Shown in pieces: positions 47,329 through 61,979 of a stretch of DNA of 64,000 bases (the stretch's first letter is position 1; the number at the start of each line of letters is the position of its first letter). Position numbers and translations under genes: made by a program. Location of the stretch: contig NC_092573.1 in the NCBI RefSeq assembly GCF_037975245.1, forward strand, positions 18,298,265 to 18,362,264, written 5' to 3'. This DNA is from Apostichopus japonicus (Eukaryota; Echinodermata; Holothuroidea; Aspidochirotida; Stichopodidae). The notes beneath the pieces were generated by a model. That model had not been told where the DNA came from. It did not search any database and saw nothing but the letters and a program-made list of their open reading frames with translations.

Positions 47329-49113
47329 TTATTGGGAAAAAGAATTCCATTAACGATTTGTTTGAATATTTTATTCACCGAACTGATAAACTCTCTTTTA
47401 ACTACTGTTAGTTATAGCTACTCATGTGAACAATTCATCTTAGGCAATATCAATTAACAACGACAACACCTGCTGTTGTTGACCACATCAAACGCACCGC
47501 AAACTTTGCTATTAATACACCGATTGTTTTATTGCCTCAAAATGTGGAAATAAAATTCGGTTCCAGACTGAGCTCAAGTGGCAAGCTTTTTAATATCCAA
47601 CGTTAATTTAGTTTTTATTAAAAGAAGCTGGTGTCTGGGTAGTTTTTTTCTTAATACTTTAACGGTCCAGTGAAATTTTAAAATTTAATGGTGATATATA
47701 TTTTTTTAAAGAGGGGGGGGGGTATGTGTTCACAGGTACATACATGATAAACATGAGTAAAATCTCTAATTTCTTTTATACACTTTTACATGTTGATTCC
47801 TATATTGTTGTCCCTCACGACAGAAGGTCATACACATCTGGTTGGTTGGTATCACTGACCGTCAGCTGGAACAAAAACAACACAAAGACAGAAAATACGT
47901 CTGAAAACAAATAGCAAAGACAAGGATAACTGACAGAATAAAACCACAGTACCACTGGCGTACAAAAAACAAACGATGTACTTTAAAATCAGTGCATAGA
48001 GATTTGAATACTTGTAGATATTCACTTAAAGTAACGGTTGTAGCTACTTTCTATTTAGCTAAACCGCTAGTACAAAATAAATGTAGCTAAGGGGCGATTA
48101 CATCATAGCGCGAAAAGATTTGTCCTGAGTATTATATACGGTTAGTCAAGGGGAAGACTTGTGGATGGTACTAGATTGTTATGAGTTAAACCTACAGCAC
48201 ACAAGTGCCCTATACGTCTTCGGTGGACGGACTGGGTTATAGAAAATATATTATGATAATGATGATACGTTTTGATGCGATATAAGATTAGCAAATATTT
48301 TCCAAACATTTATTGATTCAGTTTGAAATATATAGGCCTGTAGACGTTAACATGTTTTCTTCCTAAAAACAGAGCAAACAAGAACTATAGTAATGATGCA
48401 TTGAACAAATACTGGAATGTGTGACAACACTTTATTTGTCTTTGTGGATCAAGTCCAAATGCAAACAATATACTTATTTATTGTTCTACTTTTAAATAGA
48501 AACAAATTTCCTCAGCTGGTTATTTCAGGTAAATAAGTTAGTTATTTGAATTTAATATAATGCGTCCTTGCTATCTATATGAGCACAAGTATTATGTTAG
48601 CTCTGCTATGATATTGTACATGTGAACAACATACACAGATTCAGGTATCGTAATAAGCTAGATCAAAAGTAAAAACGGGGGAGAAAACTGGTAAGGGTCT
48701 GATACCAGAAGCATTTTAGCTTTGTAGATAGTGCGGTGGCCCAGGTGGGACATTGAAATTTCGAATATTTCATGCAAAAATTATACTTTTGTTTCATCGA
48801 AATCTTAATAATAACGCTAACCCTGTTGTTATTTCTTCCAATTTATTTACCTACTCCAATTATTCGATTAACATATTGATTCGTCCTAATTGTTTTTGGA
48901 ATGTTGATTATGTAGTCTTGCGAAATGGTATCTGATGGGTCGCACATTATATACTTTGCATATGGGGAGTCCGTGTGTTACCGAAGAGAAAGATATAGGC
49001 TTAGCAATGTGAGTAGAAGCGAACCAGTTCTCATTGTTAACATATAACTACTTTTGATGAGAATGTATATTTTCAGAGGGCGTCAATGATTTGAGGAGAG
49101 TGGCCAGAATACT

Positions 49114-49197
49114 AGCTGCCTTTTCTTCCATTGATTGCTGCTATAGTTTATGTATAGCTGCCTTTTCTTCCATTGATTGCTGCTATAGTTTTATGTT
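49114..49197 (+). repeat. 42-bp tandem duplication
   Basis: agctgccttttcttccattg followed by attgctgctatagttt occurs twice head to tail, 42 bp apart and nearly identical. Confidence 0.85.
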
Positions 49198-52100
49198 GCA
49201 TTAATGAGAAAAGCCGTTCTTTTAGTTAAAACTCTTTACTATTTTACAAACATTGTTAAACATCGTCAAATGGATTTTTTTTTTTTTTAATTTGAAACTG
49301 TTCTGTTGTTGATTAAATATGAACGTCATGCCAAAGGTAATTCCTCACTTAACTTCCCGGGAGACAGTTATCAAAGCAAAACAATAAATCAAGACGTAAT
49401 CACTTTTACCTGAGACATCTTTCGATACGAAAGCTACTTTAACTCCATGAGCTTTTCTGAAGTGTATTTTTAGACCGTCAATTTTGGACATCTTTGCAGG
49501 AGTTTTTTCCCTGGCTCTCTCTCTCTCTGGCTTTTCCTTCTCGTTAAAGTAAAAGTTGGTTCTTGGACGGCCTGTCGATGGAGGTAGTCAATACTGCAGA
49601 AAATTTGCAATGCTGATATAATTGATTAACGTTGAGCGAGATCCCGTCAGAGCGCTTCGACTTGAGAGCAATTCATTTCCTGTGTCGGCGTCGAATTATA
49701 TTTTCTTTAACAAAAAAACAAAAAACCCAAAAAAGAGAAACTTGAGTATTGAAGTATTTTGTTTTTTCATTAATTCACCTGCTGACGAAATACGAGTCTT
49801 TTTTCAAATAGTTTTGAATACGGACCCGATTGGCTTTGTTGCGATAAGAATAATGTTTACTGAAAATGTTGCAGAACCAAATAAATTGACGTCACACGGT
49901 AGCTTGAAAGCTGTTATAGCTGTTAGCTATAGGTATACTATAGACAATTTATCGTGGGCTAAGATTAAGCGACTATTGACAAAAAGGATTTTTTTCCCCT
50001 TTTCTTCTTTGATGCCGAATAATCAACATCCGAAGTGTAAAATTTAGATCTCATCTCAGATCTCATCCTGTTACCCCCAAAAAGGAAGATCAATGTATTT
50101 ATTGATTTTGGAGAGTACGTACTTAAATTGAATACCGTTGTCATGGTAAATTTCCTACTTGTTTCCTGTGTCATTATAAACAATGCTCTTTTTCTTTTCC
50201 TTTGTACCCCATATTATCAGATCATCTTTGCTTCGAACCTTTTTCTCTTTCACACCCGCCTCACCTCACCTCACTTGGTAAATTTCTCCTCTAAGACCTA
50301 TTTACTTTCCTCTTATTCTTTCATTATTTTAACCTAAATCGCTAGTTGCTCATGGAGGCGGCGGGAAGAGAGCTCAACCATCGCGGAGGGGGATGGGGGG
50401 GGGCGGGAGGGTCACAGAAACTGGCAGTAAGTAGGATATGTTACTTTGATTTTGGAGGTCGCAAAACTATGCATGAAATCACCTCAAAACGTCTCAATAG
50501 AATTGATTCTCTGTGCAGTGTTCTGAACCTCAGACGAAAGTATTTGAACGTTAAATTACATTTTTTAATGAATTTCTCAATAAAGGGACACTTTTTAAAT
50601 AACAGAGGGGCACTTTCAGTTACAAATCAAAACCTGCCACTTCTGATTTATGAAGTTCTTCACAAATAACTGGGAATCGATGGGCACTTTACCCCTGGCT
50701 CTCCATGCCGGCTCAACAGTCCCTGGTTGTCATAATAATTTGAAGTTTCTGAGGCAAAATTACATCTATGCTCCATTCAAGTAAGATCCAGTTTGTATGT
50801 CTTATGATTCACATGGCAACCACAAAACTGCACACATACCTGCAGTGTGTGATACCGCATTACTTGATCATTGTAACTTCTAATACGGATCCTTTGGCGT
50901 ATAGCTATATGCACCTACTGTATGCATAGAATAATGCCTGCTTAGTTGCTGAACAGAACATGCTATTGGTATTGTTTAGAATATGACCGGACGTGTGTTA
51001 CTATAGTAATCACGAGAGAGCACAAAGTAATGAACCAAAGAGAGATTTATTGCTATCATTAGTATACAGCTACTCCATTGCTCAGCAGTTTATATTCCTC
51101 TTAAAGAAACAAATGTCCCCATCGCTCCTGGAAGTTTGTGACCCACCAAGCCAAATACGAACCCACTTCCGCTGTCCCAGCATCCCCCAAAACATTTACA
51201 TTCGAACTTTCGAAATGAGAGTCAAAGAAAAATTAAACACTTTCACCACACATCAGTATACGTATATAAGGCATAAATGAATACGGATGAACATGATAGC
51301 GTATACGTTATACTAAAGGCAACTGATAGGTTCTCATAACTGTTCATATCATTCAACAAAACTTTACTTCTCCTGAAAGACTTTTCTCTCTCTCTCTTCC
51401 CCCCTTATACTTAGTTTTAGAAACATTTTTTTCCGTCAGTCATATTTTAACCGCACAAGCACCCACACGAGCTTATGACTTATATTACTAATTTTAACTA
51501 CCAAATTCCTTCTTCTCCATTAAGTTTGATTAAAATAATTATCTCTCTAAGGAAAAGGTTTTCATGTTTCAAGAATTCGTTGAAGTTATTTCAATTTCAA
51601 GACTATAACACTTTTTTTTTCCATTTTCTTTTTAACTTTTTATCATCCAAATCCCTCTCAGATTTCCATTACAGCCAAGGTTAATTTTCAAGGCCAACCA
51701 AACCCTACATATTTATTCCTGATATAACATATCGTTATATCTAAAGTTTTAATTCAATAAATCAGACGAATGCCTAAAGATGATTAATAAAACAAATATA
51801 AAACTGTTTACGGATTGCTTCGATTTCAGCAAAAAGTGTTTTTTTGTCAACTGGTTATATATAAATAGAAAGAGCTCTAGGCTTTACTAGTAATGTAATT
51901 CTGAAGTTAAAATATTCTCGAGAGTAAAATCACATCAAGGTAACTCACCTATCTATACCGCCGGAAGATTTCTTATCGCACATTGCCACTTTCGTCCTCT
52001 GGAAAGAAGAAAGATAATTTAAATACATATACCACATAGTTGATTAAAAGTTGCAGTTTTAAATTTCCCAGTAAAGTTGTCGTACTATCTGATGTATATG

Positions 52101-53139
52101 ACTGAACAAGGATAACGAACCCAAGTGGAGAAATGAAATGGGTCTCTTTAGGTTGAGGAATTCTTAATTCCAAAAAGTGTGACTTCTCCCTTCAAGATAA
52201 TGATTCCCTATTTTTAGTTAGATTACGTATTCACTTTAAAAAAAGACTGATTTCATGCAAAGGCATTCCAGCTATATTCACTTGATCAATTTCCTCTACG
52301 GTATCTGTAAAATTTTAAGTTTCTTTTCGCCTCAAAACCAAAAGTGTGTTTCTTACATGCAAAGTAGGCTAGGCTCGGTAACATTGCAATGTGAAAGTGT
52401 GGTAGGTCTTGCTTTTAGTAATGATATTTCGTCTGGAAAAGCAACGAATGTTCTCTTAAGAATTTAAGCATCTAAGGTGTTATTAAAACAACTTAACATT
52501 CAACAACTGAGTTTTTTTTTCTTCAAATGAATATGATGGCTAGAGAAATCAATAATGAAAGGAATAACCAACTTTTTCTTTTGCAAAGGTGACAGGTGAC
52601 CTTTCCCCGTTTATAGAAAAATATGGCCGTTCAGAGTTGTAATCCTCTCTAACTACCTGGGGACTTTCCACAATATATGCATTTTCTACAGACCTAAGTA
52701 ATTTGTTTTGGAGCCGTCTGACATAGTTGATTTGTTATATTCCAAGTATAGTTGCAACGATACGATAAGGTTATAAGGGATAATCCTTGTTCGATCCCCA
52801 GAAGGGGATCATGAAGGGGAATCATATGTTAACTAATTTAGAAGAGGTTGATCAAGGATCAGTTTGGAAGTTTTATCGTCTATTTCATTCGGGTAAGATT
52901 AACTTTTGTACGTACTTTCTGCATTGAACACAACGTGAGAGCCTTGTTACATTGTAAAAAGGGATAGGGGAGGGGAAGGGGTAGGGGAGGGGGTAGGGGA
53001 CGGGTGTGAAAAGCAAATTGAACAGAGGAAGGTAGAGATGGGCAAGCGGATAAAATAAATTTATACTATCATTCCACAATGGAAATAACATTTTATGATG
53101 TCACAATTAGGAGCCCAAATATTACAAAGTACAGGCCAA

Positions 53140-53610
53140 TTGGGATAAGCCGATTGAGATTAAATACTTGCTGCTTGGGATAACTTACCAATTGATTGGT
53201 ATTGAGTACCAGGTGATTAGGAATAAGTAACAGCCAATTGGGAATAAGTATACCAGCTGATTGGGATTAAGAATACCAGCTGATTGGGATTAAGTACCAG
53301 CTGATTGGGATTTAGCACCAGCTGATTGGGATTAAGTACCAGCTGATTAGGAATAAGTATACCAACTGATTGGGAATAAGTACCAGCTGATTGGGAATAA
53401 GTACCAGCTGATTCGGATTAAGTACCAGCTGATTCTTTCTTACCAGCTGATTGGGATGAAATACTAGCTGACCTGAATTAATTAGTAGCTGACTCGGATC
53501 TATGACCAACCGATTAAGATTAATTACCAACCGATTGAGACAAATGACGAGACTATTGAAATTAATTACCAACCGAATTATTACCAACCAACTTGGATTA
53601 ATTATCAGCT
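53140..53610. repeat. ~21-24-bp minisatellite (gtaccagctgattgggatta)
   Basis: About 18-20 degenerate units with the core agctgattgggat, decaying toward the right end into accaaccgattgagat variants. The minus-strand frame of repeating NQLVLIP-like residues is a repeat by-product, not a protein. Confidence 0.9.
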
Positions 53611-53623
53611 TACTGACATAACG

Positions 53624-53626
<3 letters not shown>

Positions 53627-53664
<38 letters not shown>

Positions 53665-53671
53665 CACACAC

Positions 53672-53702
<31 letters not shown>

Positions 53703-53703
53703 T
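53627..53703. repeat. (TA)n/(CA)n compound microsatellite
   Basis: TA runs broken by aatacacacacat and a tatgtata step. Confidence 0.9.
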
Positions 53704-54884
53704 GCGTCTGGATGTCGAACAGTTTCTTACGGGTTGAATAATTTTGAGTTATTAACTGTAACTAGCTGCATTGCTGAGGGGTCCGTTAAGATACCTACTA
53801 ATTTGTCTTTTGTATCATTTCCTTCAGGAATATAGCTTGTGACAAGTGACAACATCACGCGATAGTATTCATTACTCTTAGACTGGCAACACTCGTTTCA
53901 TACTTCATGCTCTTTGAATTCAAAAAAAAAATCGTCCCACGTACTCCAAACGGTTCTTGTTAATTACATTTCCAATATGAAGTTTGATTTCTGGGAATAC
54001 AGCTTGGCGACAACGAAGGGCCGCACAGTTGGAAGCAAAACGACAAATTATGACATGTCAGAAACGAAGGTTACGTTTTGTGGTAGGACCATACGAAAGG
54101 AAAGATGAAATGTTATCAGGTTCATTAAACTAATGCAGTTCATATATTATAATGTTAGCTTTGTGGTGAAGTAATCGATTGTTTTGCAAAGCGCGATTAC
54201 GTTCAACGTGTTATATTCAAACATATGTTACGGTGAATAATTCATATACAATAATTGATGGCACCTTAATTAACGAAGACTTCCGCCTCAACACCCCCCA
54301 ACCCCCAACCCCCTCCTTCGACCCCCCATTGGTTCTCTTCGTTGGTCCTCCACTCGGGATGTAAAGAACTCCGAGTGCGTGCCACAGTTTCTCACAAGGA
54401 AAGAACACTCGTTCTTGGGGAAGGATTTGCTGGGGTAATTATCCATGGGGTAGGGGCAATGTATTTCTTGTTTCTCATAAATTAAATTATTATCAGCGAT
54501 GATAAAGCTATTATACTAGATTTAGTACGGAATACACAGTAATGATACATATAGTGAGTGAATGTGTATGTACATGTGTGGATACATCTACATCATATTC
54601 TAGATACGAAATCACGCGGAACGACAAAACATATAGCTGGTAAACATTACTGTAAGTCTAAGTAAAAGAAAAAGAAAACGGAAGAATGTGGAACAAGTGA
54701 GCGTCCAATTTCTTTCTTGTACAAGATTTTTTATAGAGCAGATATTATCATGTCTTACTCGAGTAACATTTTTGGTATCGAGTAATGATGTGAACTACTG
54801 AATAGGTAAGGATCGATGACCTCTTCAGATGGTTTGATGTTTAAATCAAATATATAAATATGTATGTTTGCGGGTATATGTATG
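53704..54884. other. Non-coding DNA, nothing recognised
   Basis: Only short frames without similarity; a C-rich patch near 54293-54330. Confidence 0.45.
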
Positions 54885-55070
<186 letters not shown>

Positions 55071-55735
55071 ACATACATTCAGACATACACGCAAACAGAC
55101 ATACAATTGGTACACACCCATATATATTTATATGTAAGCATTACTATATAGGCATAACGGCCGACAAAATTGTACTTCAAAGAAATGATACATTGCCTAA
55201 TAGGCCTATTCAATTTTCAACTCAGCTATTACACTATACGCAGGACTCGTACTATGCTTCTGTTAGCAGTACTATATTGTATATCCTAATATTGCTGTAA
55301 CACGTAAGACAGAATTGGACACCCCCTTGTGTCGTTAAAATGCCATTGCCTACTATATTTTCGAATTATTTGATTCAATTTAAGTTGAAATAATTGGACG
55401 GTTCAGCTGATTGCCATTTATTAAATATTCAAAGTTTTATTTTAGTAAATGGTAAATCAAAAATGTACCACCTTTTTTCGCGGGCTTTGAAATAGCTTGT
55501 CAATGATTTCAACTTATCTTTAGATTTGCTTGAGACTTAAATTGGCAAGATGACAGTTTTCTTGTCGTTGAGACTTGACATCAAACTTTCATGCTTCTGG
55601 ATCTTCCCGCCATTTATGCCTGGAAGCAAATACGATTTTCTTCAGAGAGGATGACAGACGGTCAATAAATCATTAGAGGAAAAATCAACCGGTCTCTTAT
55701 AATAGATCCTCTGACATAGAGAAGAAGAGATATAG

Positions 55736-55740
<5 letters not shown>

Positions 55741-55783
<43 letters not shown>
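55741..55783. repeat. (TA)n microsatellite
   Basis: About 21 TA units. Confidence 0.95.
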
Positions 55784-55785
<2 letters not shown>

Positions 55786-56091
55786 CTCTCTCTGTCTCTG
55801 ATTGATATTACATCATCTAAGATCGAATGGGACTTATGGCAACTCGATCCTGTATACCAATAGTTGCAGACGTATATATGACAGTGTACGAGGGGCATAT
55901 ACGACATTGGTGGGGAAGGGAAGGGAATCTTGAGTTAAAAAGAGGGTAATAACTTATACTCAATAATCTTACAGAAATCGAACATGTATAGACTCATATT
56001 CTATTTAATATGCGATTCGCGTAAGATATTTAAAAGTGAAGGCTGGTCTTGCGTGCGAATATTGACAATAATTAGTAAGGTTTCATGCCCT

Positions 56092-56240
<149 letters not shown>

Positions 56241-56351
56241 ATGGAAAACGTAATGAGTTGGAAAATTTTGAACAGTGAAAAAAATTCCAGCCTCCACCGG
56301 GATTCGAACCCGGGCCTCCCGCTTTATATGCGGACACTCTAACCATGCGAA
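56241..56351 (-). repeat. tRNA-derived SINE
   Basis: The minus strand carries a degraded A box (CATGGTTAGAGTGTCC) and an intact B box (GGTTCGAATCC) within ggcccgggttcgaatcccgg. The body (aattttttcactgttc, then ccaactcattacg) matches the 45031-45150 copy. The (TA)n tract follows its 3' end. Confidence 0.8.
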
Positions 56352-59300
56352 GACGAGTACAGGCCACACAGATAGTTAAAAATCTGTAGGAAAGGACACA
56401 CGCATGCGCATGCAGTTGTTAGGGGGAAAAGTACAATCAGTTTATATACTCATTTACAGTCGTGTCATGAACACCCAATCTGAGATGCTTTCTATATCTT
56501 AAACGTGATTTATCATCCTCTCGATTGTAGAGGTCTTTGACATATCTGTGAGGCGAAATCATAGAACTTTATTTCAATTTAGAAAGCTGATCAGGTGTTG
56601 TAATGTTAATCTGATTTTCATCGAGAAGTCGCAACTTCCACTTTTATCAAGTAATGATACTTAATACTTGTGAAATGTGTGAGACAACGCTTTGAAATTC
56701 TAAGAAGAGGAATAGCTTTCGAATTAAAAGTGCACAAAAAGAATAGAAGAAGAAGAAACAGAAACAGAAGAAGAAAAAGAAGAAGAGGAAGAAGATGGAA
56801 AGGTCTTTGCCTAATTCCATCAAGAATTCTAATAATCTTCATCAGCTCCGGCTTAAACTGGTAGACAGATCGGTATATAGCCTACACCTACGATCCATCT
56901 TGACAAAAACGTGAAATTTGTTAGTCATTACAAGTAATGATTTGAGTGGGCCCGAATGCTAATGTAAGTAACTCGCCAACATAATTGGAGCGTGAAATGG
57001 GTGTAGGTTTATCTTCTCCGCTGCTGCACTATATAAGGAATCATTGAAGAGAAACAGGTATAACCTATGAGGCCAGCGTAATTTTATTCACTATCGTCTT
57101 CCCTCTTCAAATGAGTTTAAATCAAGGTTGTCTGTTACAATACGACGAGAGGAGATAAAGAAGGAGAAGAAGACTAAGAAGAAGAAGAAAGTGTAATTCT
57201 CTGCCTTTTTCGAGTGAACATTACGCTGTACTTGTCATGGCTAATATGGTTATACGAGGCTATACAGTAAATGACCCACACGATTGGGCTGTATATAAGA
57301 AGAAAAGAAAACAGGCAACTCGTAACAATTCATGAATTCCATTCCATTCCATATGCTAAAGGTGAGATCGATCCGTAGTATGGTGATAAAATCCTCTTAA
57401 TAAGGTTAAAAGTTTCATTTGAGGTTAATAGAATTTCCTTCAAATATATGACTATACGGGAAGGAAACATTGGGAAGACGAAAATAATTTAAAACCATAT
57501 GACATAAAGTCGGAGAATTATATGACAGTAACGGATTTTTTTCATCATGGGTGACCATTATTTAAATTTGTAGCTTATTTTGAGGCAATACTGATGACTG
57601 TTAGATATTTGTTGATTTTCCCTTCGCAAGAACTTGAAAAATCTCTTTACTATCGCACAGTATATAAGTCAAAGGAACTTTTCCATTGAGTTAACTGTAT
57701 ATGCAACGGAAATCACACACTAAACAGCCAATTTGGTCGCGTGAAATCAGATTTGCTTTAGTCGATTTAAGTTACATGGCCCAGTTATGAACTTGAGGGG
57801 AATGGGGGGGGGGGGGATGTTAATACGGGAAACACCTTAATAGAAGTAGTAAACCTCCACTCTGGAAACAATATCAGCCAACATTTATTTGGCACAAAGT
57901 AGTGACGTATTATATCATACGGCACATACCAAGTAAGGCAGAGGGATGGGGTGGGGGGGGGGGTGGGGGGGACACCAGCTACAAATACTAACCGCATCAA
58001 CGGAAGGCTCGCAATCCGCAATTGATACAGGATAAACAATGGTGTCGTGTGCAAATACTATAAACAATTTGTTCCCGGAACTACTAGAACTTACCAAAAG
58101 TGATAATGTTTTAACACTTCCTGATCTGTCAATAACAAAGGGGAACAGTTTAATCCCCTAACTACAAACTCACAAAATTTCAAATGGAAAGAATAAAAAA
58201 CAAAGTCGCTGATTTTTTGGTTTGAAAAGTTTGACAACATCTCTATAACCTCACACACAGTAATGTGTGTGAGCTAAAAATGACTTGTATAAAGAAATAA
58301 CTTTAATAATTTTTCATATAGGACAAGAGATATATATATATAAACAAGCTTAAGATAATGCTGTGTTATTTATCATCGACACCGTACGCTATATTCGTTA
58401 TACGAATTTTGGTGTAGCATGTGTCATATTGTTGTTCCTGGTTATTAGTATATTTAAATAAAAACATGAACCTCATAAAATTAACATTAGGCGTATATTC
58501 TTGAAAGTAACTCAATTGGTTTTATACTTATTTCCTATAACAAAACAGTTCTCTCTACTATCAGCCATTGGATCGAATTTAAGAAAGGACAATTGATGTC
58601 TTTCCTTCTTATTTCAAAACTATTATGTTTTGCAAAAGTGTTGGAAAGAATTGTTTTAATGGTCCTACAAACATTAATTTTGAGTTGTTGTAAAACCATT
58701 AACAAACACTGCTATACCAATCCTATATACTTTTACCTCTTTACTCCTCTTTATTTTTGAGAAATGATCCTTCAAACGTCAGAGGTTCATCAATTAAAGT
58801 AGCTGTACTACTAAGTCTAACACAGAACTTTACGCGAGTCAGTTCCTTAGTTGCAACTATAGACACATCAGTAGGAAAACAATATTTTTATGGCATTAAA
58901 TAACTCGTTCACAATAAATTAAAAATTTGTCAATTAAGGATATTGAGTTAGTCATTCAAGTATGCTGCGTCGGTGATTTGAAGTTGAAAGAAAATCTTCT
59001 GGTCGATTAATTGGACGAACAAAAAATGCAGTTCTAAAAGTAACATTTCGTCATGAATTAAAGAACCGACGTTATGATTATCAATTTAGCCTCAAGTGAA
59101 CATTCGAAAGATATGAAGCGTATTTAAAAACTGAATATCTTGAGAACCGGAATAGCTAAAGAATACTAGCACTTAAATTGACAATTTCCTGGTCCGGTAT
59201 ATACATAAAGGCTAAAATTATGCATATAATCAGCCTTTAACACTATCATATACACTGCAGGGATGTCTCCCTAATAATCATTAATATTACTTCACTCATT

Positions 59301-61496
59301 TTGCACATTAGACACATTTTACACAAATGATGTTATATTATTAAACAAAGAAGACCATACAGTATAATGTCCTTGTTTGATGATGGCATCGTGATTCCTG
59401 AAGGTGTGATGCCATTGTGTTGCAGTTGTGATGCTAGTACGATTCAAAGGAGCTAAATGTAATCCTGAATACTGCCATCAGTAAATAAGTTTTTTTTTTT
59501 AAATAATGAAAAAGAAATGTTTGGACTACAAACATGACATACATGTAATGTACTTCATTTCTAAATACTGCGTATAAACAGCACCTTTGTCAAATCAAAC
59601 GACCTCTGATGTATAACATAGGCTGTATTGTACACTGAGCTGATAAAAGACACGCGAAAATAATTTTAACTAATACACGCGGGAGGTCAAAGGTTACGCT
59701 TATCATCCCTCTGATTATCAACGATGCTTTCAGATTCTTTCCTATTTCGAAGTTTGATGTAAACATGTTAATCAAATATTTCCTTATTTCGTCGTCTAAT
59801 AATATTATTAAACAGGGTCTGGCGGAGAATGACCTTCGAATCGCCGGAATTTTATCGATGTGTTATTTTAGGTTTGTTTTCTGAAGTTGCGCCACGATCA
59901 ATTTCTTCTCAAGCTCTTCCTAATCTTTCCTTCTTCTAACTATATAATTTTTTTGTCTTAGACTAAAAGCGTGGGTGACATATTAGATTATGTAGTTGAG
60001 AGAAAATTTAAGGAAGAACGTATTATCTCTTATCACGCGAGTTATGGTTCAAAAACAAGAGAGTTGTATATATGCAGCATACCGCGCAGATAATCAGTAC
60101 TGGTAATGAATTACACAAACTAAAAATCTAGTGTGTCATATTGCTTACCTTTGCTGTTATTTCTGGCCTTTAATAATGGAAATGAAGACATTTGTCAAAT
60201 TGTTTTAGTTGATTTGCTGTACCGACCGATGGAGGGCAAAAACTGATACACGCTGACACTAGCTCCCCATTATCATACAGTCAAAACTTGAAGAGCGCCA
60301 TCAATTAGGGAAGTGCGTTCCTTCGCCTTGTAACTGATATGTCAGTATCTCGTGGGTTTATGTAAGCACCGTTTTCGAAGACAAATTCTGCCACAAAAGC
60401 CACCACCACCCCTGCCCCCCCCCCTTCTCAAATGTACGTTTACAACTTTGTTAAGTTTTGGTTATGATGTCCATTCGATATCGTTGTTAGGCTGTTGTGT
60501 ACGTCTAGTGTTCCATTGCGTCTCCCTTATACTGTGCAACATATACAAGCATACTTCCTATACTCTAGTATCACAATACACAAAATGAGACTCACGCTAA
60601 AGAGCTTTCACTTGAACACGCCCTCTTGTTAAAGATATTGCGATGTATAAATTGTCCTCATATCGTAGCTCAAAATGATTTTAAACCCTTGTATTGTTTT
60701 TACTTAATAATAATTGATCATTATAAATTGTTAATGATTATACTGATAAATGATATACAAATTAGACGACCACTATATGTTCACCGAAAAATAAATAAAG
60801 AACAAAACTGATAAAAAAAAGGGTTTTTAAATACTATTAAAAGGAGGGAAAGGAAAATCACAACAAAATGATGAAAAATGAGGTTAACAGATATTACTCA
60901 AATACTTTATAAGGGCAAGTCTACTTTTATGTGCCATTATATTTAAGTTTCAACGTCTTTCAGTAACCTCTAAATGAGATTGTCCATAATTCTTTCATCT
61001 ATCATACGCTACAGTGCTTTCTCTTTATGCTACAGTTAAAAAAATTTAAAAACTTAAACTTGGTCATTGATAAAGATCAATCTAAGCGTTGACAGTTTTG
61101 ACAGTTTAGATAAATTTATGGTACAGAAACGTAAGAGAAGTTGGATTGCTAGTAATCGCTCAGCGATTTCCATCCACCGAACACTCTATATTATGACAGA
61201 GAGGCCATGCTTGTTATTCTGAAATCAGAAAAAGTCGTGCAGTTTTAACAACGAAAATTTCATTTTCATTTCCTGCTGACTAAACGGTCTTGCAAAGAAT
61301 ATAAATTACATTAGTAAACCGAGCGGTCACGAGGATAGGTTAAATGTTTGATACAAGTAAATACTTGATGTTAACAGGCTGCAGCAGAACCTTGCTGTGT
61401 TTCTTGGGTAATCCAATTACATTTCTTGGTTCTCTTTCAAAGTCGCCCACGCATTTAAACTAACAGATATTATACACTGCGACACTCTCAAACGCT
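56352..61496. other. Gene-free AT-rich DNA
   Basis: No exon-like frame with similarity. It contains GAA-rich patches (about 56735-56800 and 57150-57192), G/C runs near 57805 and 57948, and C runs near 60410. Confidence 0.45.
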
Positions 61497-61979
61497 TATA
61501 TATAAGTCTGTCCGGTGTGTGTGTAGTAGTAGTAGTATATCTATGCGATAATTTTCCAAACTAACTTGAAACGTAACGCTGTAATGGTATTTCGTGTTGA
61601 CGCGTGCGTATAGCTTCATCTTCGTAAGATCTTACAATCTCGGCCGCCACTGATTTCGCGCAGTTTGCATTATTAGTCTTTGAGTAGAAAAGTTGAAAAA
61701 TCTTCAGAACGCTTTAGAGACTTGAAGACAGAAGACATGAGTAACATGTGAACTATAGTTCCTGGCTGTATTTAACATACTGACTGTGTCTTAACAGTGT
61801 ATCTTATATATCTCTATATAAGAGGTGAAAATCACTTGAAAACTGCTTGTATTTCTGGGATGGTTTTGCGTTTTGTTATCGAGGAATTTAACTAGCGGAT
61901 CAGTGTTATTAAGTCACTTGAGGTATTTTCTGCTTTTCTTTTCTTGCGATTGGATAAATTTTAATCCGACCTGTTTGAG
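61497..61979 (+). promoter_or_regulatory. Possible TATA promoter and non-coding first exon
   Basis: TATATATAAG at about 61498-61507 is followed by 470 bases without a long frame and then a strong donor CTGTTTGAG/GTGAGTAG at 61979/61980. That is the layout of a 5'-untranslated first exon of a gene lying to the right. TATA-like strings are common in this AT-rich DNA, so this is tentative. Confidence 0.18.

Larger units (their letters stand above)
45364..53139. other. Gene-free stretch with microsatellites and CREs
   Basis: No conserved exon was found. Contents include (TA)n at 46235 and 47275, CRE palindromes at 45442-45449, 47079-47086 and 49887-49894, a pyrimidine tract facing a purine tract (about 46668-46795), a 42-bp tandem duplication at 49114-49197, and a G-rich patch at 50385-50410. 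A 141-codon frame at 49622-50047 starts at a non-ATG codon and has no recognisable features. Confidence 0.4.

Noticed and set aside
49622-50047. 141-codon open frame on the + strand
   Set aside because: It starts at a non-ATG codon, has an irregular Lys/Phe/Ile-rich composition expected of AT-rich DNA, no motif, and no splice context.
53312-53671. NQLVLIP-repeat protein on the minus strand
   Set aside because: Translation of a 21-24-bp minisatellite; unit lengths vary and would not keep a frame under selection.
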